Positions 25,340 through 35,400 of a stretch of 64,000 nucleotides of DNA are shown here, in pieces. The stretch spans positions 17,025,347 to 17,089,346 of the forward strand of contig CM038922.1 of assembly GCA_021904315.1 (NCBI GenBank), in the 5' to 3' direction. Within the stretch, counting starts at the first letter, position 1. Each line of letters starts with the position of its first letter. This DNA comes from Sphagnum magellanicum. Its lineage: Eukaryota > Streptophyta > Sphagnopsida > Sphagnales > Sphagnaceae. A model generated the notes under the pieces. It was not told the DNA's origin, made no database searches, and was given only the letters and a program-made list of their open reading frames with translations. The position numbers were made by a program, and so were the translations under genes.

Positions 25340-28300
25340 TTATTGTTTTATGTTTTGTAATTTTATGTTCTTTTCTATGAAATCATTAAAATTGACTAAA
25401 ACATTTATGTGGGGATGCATTGCAACATCTTTTTGTATCCATTCAAAATCTACAAAGGATATATGTTTTATGCATCCGACACTTCCATTTACAATTCCTA
25501 ATTTATGATTTTTTTTTTTGGTTATAATGATTTTCATTCCTTTATAGATTTTAAGGAAAGGTGCCAAGCATTGAATTTTACTTGTGGACATTGTTTATCG
25601 TATAATGTATTTGATATCATTACATATTGGACCTTTTTTGGACATGTTAGTTGCAACAATGGTGTAACATTCTTGTTTTGATGTTTTTGAATTGATATAT
25701 ATCATGGAATGGTTTATGGATTTTTGTAATTTGTTACAAGGAACTAAGAAGGTTGTTGTCTGAGTCATAAAATAAGTTGACACTTAAATTAGATAAATGG
25801 GTCTTTAATAAATCAAAATTTTAATTTTAAAATATCTATAGTTCAAAGGATTTCTAAATGGGTAGCATGTTGAATTTATTTGTTTTGTTTCATCTTTTCT
25901 ATTAGGATAATACTATTTGGTCAAATTTAATTTTCCCAAAGGCATTTACCTACAACTTTTTTGGTGCTATTTTGTGAATGTAAAAATTGGTTGCATGTTT
26001 GCTGAATATAATGGTGTGTCATTGATTGGAAAAAAATGTAAAAAATTTCCCATGAATATTATGTTGATTCTTCCAAACAGTAAAATGTTAGATTTTATTT
26101 TTTGTAATTTTAGGTGTATTGTGGCAAGCAACTTGTTGCAATTTACCATGAAATTTGGTTGATAATGGTGAATTGGATATTTGGCCATATGTTTATGATT
26201 GAGTTAAGTTTGCTTATATTTGTGTGTGTATCAATCAATAATCCCAATAAAGAATGTATCATTGTTTCATTTATCAATAAGGTTGCATTAACAACATATG
26301 TTGTACCTCTAAGTTTTTATTGTTTTATCATTTTCAAAAAATAATCTTGAATAGGTCTAATTATATATGTTTTACTAGTAATTGTAGCTCTTCCTACATT
26401 ATTACAATAATTAATTAATTCTTGTACTTGCAATGAAATTTTCAAATGAAATGGCTCATAGATCATTTAATTTGTATTTTTCTTTTATGATGTTTTTAAT
26501 GTGTAATGGTGAATAAATATTTGTTTTATCAATGAAGGTTACATTTATTTATTTATTTTTAGTATCATATGATTGCATGTCATTAAATGGTAAGTGGTGT
26601 AGCTCAGGTTTTGTATTCTCATTTGTATCGGTCATGTTTGAATATGGATGTGAAATTTCCGATGTTGATTCATCCAGTTATGATACTTGTGGAAGTTTAA
26701 AATCTTGATTCCATTGTTTGATCAAACCTAAAGGTTTGATAACAAAATTCACATTGTGATTATTGATATTTTTATTTTATGTTTTTTTTTTTCATTGTTT
26801 CTAGGTGTTTTGTTATTTCAATTACATAGGTTTTAAGTACTTGTGTTACACAATATATATTCAATTTATATTTGTTCAAGATTGAGTTTTGTATGTACAT
26901 TACATTGTTTTGTAAATTTATGTCATGGATGTTTTGTTGGAATTCATTTTCAATATCATATTCATCAAGTGAATTCATTGTTGATTTTTCTTCTATGTCT
27001 TCTTTATCAAATTTAATTTTATTGATTCTACTTTCAATAATCTATCTACATATTTTGATTATTTACATTCATGTAAGATGTTGATATTCTTAATTATTGT
27101 CTTTTGCAAATTAGTAAATGTTGGTACACATTATTTAGTGTCACTTCACAAAATATAGTGAGATTTGATTTAATGTCAAAATTTGTATGCCATGATGTAA
27201 ATAAAATACAAATTGTTTCGGCATAATTTTCTAGGTTTTTTTTTTGTGAAAGTATTATGTAACTTTGTAAAACTGGAATTTTTGGTATGTTGAATTCATA
27301 AAGGTTGTGGGTGTTGTATTTGAGGGCATTCATTATTAAATCTATGAAAATGGATGTTGTTGATTTTTTTAATTTTACAATAAAATTCATATGGATAAGG
27401 TGAGTAAGTCTATGTTGGTAATCAACCCTAAAATTGTGTATGATAAATTATTGATTTGATGAATTTTTATCAACAATGAAAATTTTATAATTGGAATGAA
27501 TGTTATTATCGTTTTCATTTTGAACATTTTGATTTTTTTCTTGTTCATTTGTCCATGATGATAAATTATACCAAGGTATGTAAGTGAAATCATGATCGAT
27601 TATGTGATCTAGTAAGTTCAATGAGTAACTAATTATTTTGGTGGTTGATATTTTTTATTAATTTCTTTTGTATTTAAACAATGTATGAAGAGAAATAGAC
27701 TTGTATTGATCAAATTGCAGTTATTATTTGAGTTTTCATTTTTGTATTTCAATTTGCAAAAGAGAAAACATGTGTGAAATGCAAATAAATGTTTTTGTGA
27801 CTAATGAATCAATGATTTATTATCTTTGCTAAAAGTTGCTATAAATTTCAAATCATGATTACATTTTGAGGTTGATAACATCCATGGATTTACATTATTT
27901 AACCATTTGTCAGTTTTTTTAATGTGTAAAAGTCTTGTTTCAATGTTAAAATGAGTTTCATTGATTAATGGTTGAGGAAATCCATACCTCCTTAAAAAAA
28001 ATTTATGTATCAACATCTTTTTTTAGCATGTTGCATTAAATATGTGTCCATTGCATATGTTCATTAGTTTATGAATTTTAGTTTGGAATAGTTTTGTAAA
28101 GGTTTTTTCTTCATGATCTAGTGGCATTGTGGTGTAAGGATGTATGTTATCAAAATTGTCATCAATGAAATCTGTATCTGTCATTATTGGACATGGTTTA
28201 TATTGATTGATGTCTCATGTAATTATGTCATTTAAATAATTAACCATTTTTTTGGAAAAATCTCATCATCATGTAATGCTTATATAAGTTTGTTGGGATC

Positions 28301-28720
28301 TAGAAAATTGTTAAGCTATAATATTGTGTTTTTTACTTGTAACATATATTTCAAGATGACATTGACAATAATGTATATAAATATAGCTTGAACTTTTGGA
28401 TTTATCGCTGCATTGTTCATTTTTTGTTAACATATTTTTTTCATAGAATAAATCAAGATTTATGTTTTGTCCACTTAAAATTGCTAACAAAGGATGATGA
28501 ATGAATGTGGGATTTTAGAATGAAAGCCAAACTTGGTGTTCCCATGAAGTTTATCAATTTCCTCTTCCCCTTGCCCAACAAGATCTTACAATTCCAATGA
28601 ATAGTGCAAAAGCTACTTCTTTTGTCTTTTGGGTTGAAGAACATGTTGTGATAGTTTGAACTTTTTGTTTGTTGGTGCACCCCATTCAACATCCTTTATG
28701 TTGATGATGTGATAATCATG
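25340..28720 (-). pseudogene. AT-eroded Helitron-type Rep/PIF1-like helicase fossil
   Basis: Fragments of one long protein lie in order on the minus strand. At 28016-27801, RRYGFPQPLINETHFN followed by KTDKWLNNVNPWMLS and CNHDLKFIA match the conserved block after the Rep domain in Helitron-like helicase proteins. At about 27220, ICILFTSWHTNFDIKS matches the Lx(L)F(T/K)PWRxxxDLK block. At 26090-25980, FMGNFLHFFPINDTPLY is a PIF1-family Walker B segment (normally GDFxQxPPV). At about 25480-25560, YKGMKIIITKKKN and KLGIVNGSVG are the L..GM.V..(T/L)KN.....GLVNGS.G helicase block. Many stops and frameshifts intervene and GC content is very low, suggesting long C-to-T decay. It looks like a different lineage from the GC-richer Helitron at 55-58 kb. 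Confidence 0.75.
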
Positions 28721-30612
28721 CTTTTCATATTGATCATAAATGGTTTCCCAAATGTTATATTCCTACAAATAAATTTAATGATTTACAACTTTTTGATCAT
28801 ATGTTTAATTTATGATATTTGTGTGTGTGATATGTTTGAATTTATGAATTTGTTTTATATTGTATAGATGTAAAGACACTTACCTTGATTATGAATGGGA
28901 TTATAATATTTGTGTGTGTGATATGTTGAATTTTTCCATTTTGTATATTTTTGACAATAAATATATGTCATAAATATGATTAAAGTTTTTTTATAATGAA
29001 AAATGATATAATTATGAGTGAACATTTTTAAAAAAAAAATTTCTCATTTTATTCAAAGGATAAAAATATATAATAAAGGTCAATGATTCATCATCATATG
29101 TGTTGTTGGAATTAAATAAAAATTATTTGTTTATCATTATGATTTGAAAAAAATAGTTTACTTTATTATTTATGCTCTATTTAAAATCACCTTCGATGAA
29201 AATTGGAATGTTTGAAATGTTTGTTGAAGTCAAAATTTGTTTTTGTTTTAGATCTTCAAAATCAAACAATTTTTTTTTTCTTTTCAAAATTTGAATATGC
29301 ATAATCAAATTTTATTTTTCAAATGGGGAATTTCTTTTCATAAAATCTCATCATGATCAAAGTAATTTGTCATGCAAGGTTTCCAAACTTGTGATGTGCA
29401 AGTCTCCTAAATTTGAAATGATAATTTTGTAATTTGTGAATGTTTTGAAAAAAAATTCAAATTTTCTTAGAACATCACATTGTGAATGTGCTTTGAGATT
29501 CCCATGAATTTGTTCCATATTTTTGGGTGTCTTCATTGGCAAGGCCAAATGCCAACCATTTAGGTGTGTCATCAAGTTTTTTCCATTATTGAAACTTCTC
29601 AAAACGAATAGATGATTGAATGTTGATAATAGCATGTGACCATATTTATGTGTCAATTGATGTTATGTGACATGTTACTTTTGATGGCATTTGTTTTTTT
29701 TAATTTCCATTCAACAAACAAGAACATCAATCTTCATCTACCTCAATTAAAGTAATGATGTGCATTATTTTGGAAATAACAATCATGTTACAATGTCATT
29801 TTGGAAATACTCAATGAATGAACTAGCCATTAGTTTTTTTCTAAAATATACAAATTAGTAATGAATATAAAAATTTGTTATTTCAACAATGAGATTTATT
29901 TATTTATTAAATATTTTTTAATGATACATTAATTAAATATCTTTGTAATATCATTAATTGATTATTCATAAAAGAATAAAGAAAGTTACTTGTATTGAGG
30001 TCGAAATGATTGTGCTTCAAATCATTTGACATATTCAATAAAACTGAAATAAAAGTTAACAATATTCAATTATCTTGTTTTGAATTTTTTTCAAAACATT
30101 TAAATACATATTTACATGATAAGATTTATTTTTCAAATGATTTAATTACAAGTTTTTATTTATGATGAGTGAAATAAAAAATTGTAAAACATGCAAATTT
30201 TATGAAAAAGCATACATGACAACAAAATGTTTTTAGAAAAATGGTGATGTTAGTTTAAGAAACTGATGAAACTACAATAGTTTTTTCAAATGTGTTTTGT
30301 GAGCGAGATTGAATGTATAAAGATTGTGGCAATGGTAATTTTTAAAACTACCAAAGCAATGGTCCTAGTTTGTGTTTAAGTGAAATATAAATGAGTTCAA
30401 GAAATTATTTCAAAAATTTAAGGGATGGTTTGTTAGGGCTCCTTGCCTTCACCTTGATCATACTTTGTTTCTTGCTTTCTATTTTCATGCAGTTTGTTAG
30501 TCACCAAGTTCATATGATAAATAATCTTTTACTTTTGCTTGTTTTTTTTTTTTTTTTTCCATTTGCATGTTGTTGGATCTTTGTTTATTTCAAGTATGAA
30601 TAGGGTTTTTCT
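28721..30612. other. AT-rich intergenic region
   Basis: No recognisable gene. A 99-codon minus frame at 29357-29656 may be an eroded upstream part of the helicase fossil but shows no motif. The frame at 30391-30603 is a hydrophobic, T-run-driven artefact. Confidence 0.45.
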
Positions 30613-30700
30613 ACTTGGTACAAGCAAGGTGGAGCCAACTATACAATGTAGTTCATTATGGTTCATCTAAACTATAGTTGGCTCCTATAACCAAGCTTCA
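30613..30700. repeat. Foldback (MITE-like) inverted repeat abutting the 5' LTR
   Basis: GGAGCCAACTATA at 30631-30643 is the exact reverse complement of TATAGTTGGCTCC at 30673-30685. Looser pairing continues outward (AAGCAAGGT against AACCAAGCTT). The intervening 29 nt would be the loop. It ends about 10 bp before the gypsy 5' LTR. No target-site duplication was found. Confidence 0.6.
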
Positions 30701-30710
30701 CAAAAGGTTT

Positions 30711-31508
30711 TGTGGTGTGAAAAGAGGTAGTATAAAATCTGATCGAATCCTGGGTTTTGCGTCAAGCGACTCAGTGTGGCGGCGCTCCATAATGGACTGC
30801 ATAGAATTGCATGGCTTTTCCTTTGAGCTATGCATTGGATTGGGTATGGCGGCTTGTATTAATGAAGGGAGATGGCAAGTCGGCGAAAGGAGGATCGGAT
30901 CAGGATGACAAGGAAGATTTTGGGGAGGCTTCTGGGAGAAGCAACGGAGGTCCGAAAAAAAAAAAGATCAGAGGGCCGTTTTGGAAAAAGGGTTTTTTTT
31001 TTGGTTTTGTAGAAGATAGAATCGAGATAGCTAGAGAAAGTATCAGGCGGTTTTGGGGAGAATCGATAGAAGAAAATACTCTGTAGTCGGGAGCGAGGCT
31101 TAGTTCTTTCTTTTTCCGTTGCGTTGGGTAAATCTAGTCAAGCATCTGCTGCAGATGAACTTCAGGAGAGAGAGACGATGAGAGGTTTAAGCTAGATTGT
31201 TGAAGTTCTGTGATTTGGGAGAGAGCTTGTGCTCTCGGGTGTAATTACTTGGTGAATATTGAATGGAGTTGTTCTTTGGCTGGCATCCGCGAGTGTGCTA
31301 GCAAAACAAGAGTCTGTACTTCCGAAGGTCTGCCTGTTGCTGTGTGTGTTCATGATGCGTAGTCTACAGACCTCGGGATTAGTAGATAGATCAAGTCCTT
31401 TGAGGAGTCTGGTGATGTCTGTGCAAGATGTCAGATCAGAACATGGTTATGGTGTAGCCCCAGGGGTTCGATGGTGTTGGCTGTAAGTTTGGACCCCTCC
31501 TTTTTGGT
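30711..31508 (+). repeat. 5' LTR of the Ty3/gypsy element
   Basis: It begins TGTGGTGTGAAAAG and carries TATAAAA at 30731-30737, the only obvious core-promoter motif. It is identical in length to the 3' LTR. The last bases (TGGT) overlap the start of the primer-binding site, so the exact U5 end may be 31504. Confidence 0.93.
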
Positions 31509-31516
31509 ATCAGAGC
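31505..31516 (+). promoter_or_regulatory. Primer-binding site for initiator tRNA-Met
   Basis: TGGTATCAGAGC is the standard plant LTR-element site complementary to the 3' end of initiator methionine tRNA, where minus-strand DNA synthesis starts. It directly abuts or overlaps the 5' LTR end by up to four bases. Confidence 0.95.
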
Positions 31517-31581
31517 GTAGTTCCGAGTGTACAACCTTGGTAGAACCTGTGTGTAGTTAGGTAGTATGATGATTAGAGATC

Positions 31582-32302
31582 ATGTCTTCATCTAGTGGTG
31601 AGGAGATCCCTGAAGTATTTGTGACTCAGGAGAATCGAGAGCTTACTCTTGTTAGAAGATTCAATTTCTGGACATTGCAGAATGGGCCACAAAGAGGAGC
31701 TGTGATCTTAAGGTTTGTGGGTTTCGGTCTTGTTAGTCTTGTAAGTCTAGACCCTGACCAAGCTCGCGTTGGGGACATTGCGGTAGAAGTATCTCATAGT
31801 GGATTTTATACTAGTGCAAGGATCTGGTTGAGGGTGACCGATGGAACGAGAGGCTGGGTATGGATCTCAGAGTTACAGGACAACTTCTATTTCACCTCCT
31901 ACCTTGCGTAGAATAGCACCAGGTAGAGCAGAGAGGCAGGATAACATTCCAAGATTAGGGGATATTTGGGTACCTAAGTCTGCTGTGTCTCCTAATCATT
32001 TTACAAGGTTCTATATTCTGGGAGTAGAAGACTTATATCAAGAAGGAGATCGGGTGCTGCGCGTACAGCATAGTGGATCTCGCTCGCGACTCATCAGCTG
32101 GCGAATCTGGAAACATCAGGATGGTGGATGGAGATTCTAACAGGAATCTACTGATGAACAGGGATTCACTACTGTTCCGTCCAATTTCGAACCTCTGAGG
32201 CCGATCCATGAAGGAGCACAGTCCGAATTTGCTGGATGACCTGGACGTTGTTTTGTTGACATTACTGTGATCAGGACTGAATTCCAGGAGTTGAGATTCT
32301 GA
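31582..32302 (+). pseudogene. Accessory ORF(s) of unknown function between the 5' LTR and gag
   Basis: Two overlapping frames precede gag. The first (31582-31911, 109 aa) begins MSSSSGEEIPEVFV and contains ARVGDIAVEVSHSGFYTSAR. The second (from about 31841) contains PRLGDIWVPKSAVSP and later EGDRVLRVQHSG. Both have a GDI-(A/W)-V core followed by Ser/Trp-rich beta-like sequence, so they may be two related domains. The second frame meets TAA at 32138 and TGA at 32237 yet still looks coding to TGA 32300-32302; both stops could come from CAA/CGA. Moving from the first frame to the second needs a one-base shift. Gag ATG follows at 32408. I recognise no family; most plant gypsy elements lack an ORF here. 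Confidence 0.5.
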
Positions 32303-32407
32303 TTAGTTTGTTTGCATCTTTGTTCTTTTCATTTTTGTTTGTTTTTGAAGAGTTTTTGGGTGGAGAAGGGTTGCTGCATTCTAGTTGTGTTGCAGAGCAT
32401 CTGAGTA

Positions 32408-35400
32408 ATGACAAGTCCACAAGGATTGGATGATCTGTTTTGGGGGCGTGATCATGAGGACGTCATCGACTGGGCTGAGCGGTTGACCATGGCCGCCGAA
32501 GTCCGAGATTTGACACCAGATAAGCTATTCAAGATAGCTAAGTTGAACTTGCGTGGTCATGCAAAAGATTGGTTTCGGTGACTTTAGCCTGTGCCCAATG
32601 ACTGGACTGAACTGCAAACTTTGATGGTCCAGAAGTATGGCAGTATAGATGCTGATGACATCCGCATGAAAATGGATGTCATCAAACAAGAAACCAAGGA
32701 GCGTGTTCAGACGTACTTTGGACGTTTGGACAAGATGTTCTGGAAAGGACAGATTCCGGATGCAGAACAGAAAAGGAGATTTCTGGCCAGGTTGAGGCCA
32801 GAAATTCGGAAATTGTGCATGGTAAGGGTATTCGCAGACATCGAGGAGCTGGTGGCTGCAGCGATTGAAGTGGAGAGAGTCTTAGGAGATTTGGGAGAAA
32901 CACCTTTCGAACCCCTGAAGGAGGAACAAGAAGAAGGGACTGAGGACAACACCGTGGAAAAACAGGTTGCTGCTCTAAACACCACCCTGATTAATTTTTT
33001 TAAAGGAAATGGGCAAGCTCCAGCATCTGCATCATCCTCGTCCAATGTGTTAGGAGTATGTCAGATCTGCCAAGCAGGAGATCACAAGACCACCAACTGT
33101 CCGAGGCACCATGAAGCACGGCCGAAATGCGCCAAGTGCGGTATGCCGCATAGGACGGAGAATTGTGGGAAAAAGTGTACCTTTTGCACAGGTTTGGGGC
33201 ACTCAGAGGATCGTTGTTGGAGGAAACCCAAAGAAGGAGTGAAGCATGATGGAACAGCAAACTTTGTAGAAGTTCTGTTGAGTGATGAACAAGCAACGCT
33301 GTAGCAGCTAAATAGGTTGTGTGGCAGTGAGAAATTATTTTCATACACCCGGGTTCCGAGAAGACGAATTCCTGTTGAGGTGGCACCTACGATCAGTGCT
33401 CCCTCTCCGGAAGTTGACGAAGAAGGTAGGAGGACGAATCGGGAGTCCTCAGTCAAATCAAAGATACTCTCACATTTTATAAAAGGGAAGATTGCCCTGA
33501 GTCCTATGGAAACAATGCTGATGATCCCTGGAGAGCTTGAACATCTGGAGAATTTAATAAAGCTTGTTCGAAGGAAGAAGGACGCTGAATTGGTGAGCGA
33601 CCAAGTTTCAAGTGCATCACCTGTTCCAGCGATCAGGAGGATTTGTGTGAACAAGACCAACAGGAGCAGGACGCTCCATCTGCAGGTGGAGATAGACAGG
33701 TACATCATAGAAGGACTCGTAGACATAGGGGCATCGATGTCTGTCATAGCTGCCGCCGTGGTAAGGGAGATGGGGATGATGCACCTAGTTGTTGGATCGG
33801 AGAGCTACAAGACAGCATCAGGGGTCCTTACTTAGGCCCTAGGACGAATTAATGAAGTTGCTGTGAGTGTTGGAGGAGTGAATTGTGCCATGACCTTCAT
33901 AGTGGTGGATACGGACAGCTACGATGTGTTACTTGGTCTAGATTTTTTGATGAAGATCGGAGTTGTTGTGGATGTGGAGAGAGGACTTATCCAGATACGA
34001 AGAGGACCAGGGACGAACGTGGAGGTACTACCATTGACCGTCAACCTACTTCAAAGCGTGAATTCAGGACCTCAAGGGCAGAATGCTACTGTGAGCACTA
34101 AGGGCACCTCCATTGAGTCCTTGGGAATCAATCTTGAGGAATTATCATTAAATGGCTCTGAGGATGTGTCAGAAACAACATCTGACACTGACACAGAGGA
34201 AGACAATGTAGAAGAGGCTCGAACCATGAAGTAGCTCGATGTAGCGTCCGAATTCGGGGATACTGAATTTGAAGAGCTGGTCTTGAAGGAAGGACCAGCA
34301 CAAATTTTGCAACTGACATTACAGGATCGGACTGATGAATTCATGAAGGAGGAGATTTCCGATTCGAATGATTACGCTGACTGGATACAGTGGGTATCTT
34401 ATGCGGAGAAGCGAAGGATGTACAATAGGGAAGCTGAAAAGCTTGTGGAGGTACCTACTGTGTTACAAACACATCCATCGGCTAAGGATGAGGAGCCTCC
34501 CAACCAAGCGACATCATCAGCAGCATGCTTGGACATGAGCACACGATGGGAACAAATCTCTCAGAGGATTCAGATTGATAGCAATCTGGGAGAAGAGAGG
34601 AAACAGCAGCTCTGGAAGATGATTGGGAGTTATCAGGATGTATTCGCTTGGAGTAAGAAGGAGTTGGGTTGCTGTACCATCAGAGAACACTGCATTGACA
34701 CGCAAGGATTCCCGCCTTGCAATATGACTCCAGGCCGTCTGTCTTTCTGGGAAGAAACTGAAGTTAAGAGGCAGATCGACGAGCTGGTTGACCTGGGTAA
34801 GATGAAACCCAGCAACTCTGAGTACGCCTGCCGAGTAACGTTGCCAATCAAGAAGGATGGAAGCAGGCGATTTTGCGGAGATTATCGACCTCTCAACGCA
34901 CAAACGCGTCGAGATATGTTTCCAATGCCACTAGTTGAAGATGTGATAGATCAGCTGGGGAAATCAACCTGGTTTACCACTCTGGACTTACAATCAGGAT
35001 TTTGGTAGATTCGGATGTCCAGTGAAGATGTCAAGAAAACAGCCCCGATCACCAAGACAGGACTGTACGATTGGACTGTGATGCCTTTCGGGCTTAAGAA
35101 TGCAACGAGCACATTCTCTCGGACAATGGCTGAGGTCTTTAAGGATCTGGGCAGCAGGTTCTTAAAGGTGTTCGTTGACGACCTTAACATACATAGCGAG
35201 AGCTGGGGAGAGCATCTGAGACACTTGGACAAGGTTCTCTGCAGACTCAAAGAGGTGAATTTGAAGCTCAACCCGAATAAATGTTGTTTTGCCAAGAAGG
35301 CAATAACTTTTCTGGGTCACATGGTGAACAAGGAAGGTATACAACCTGACCCTGGGAAAATTCAAGCAGTGTTACACTTCCCACCACCGAGGAATGTGAC

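Noticed and set aside
30391..30603. 70-aa hydrophobic frame
   Set aside because: Driven by T-runs, with no homologous motif; chance.
33082..33747. 221-aa minus-strand frame inside the retrotransposon
   Set aside because: Antisense to the gag-protease frame, which carries the zinc knuckles and protease motif.
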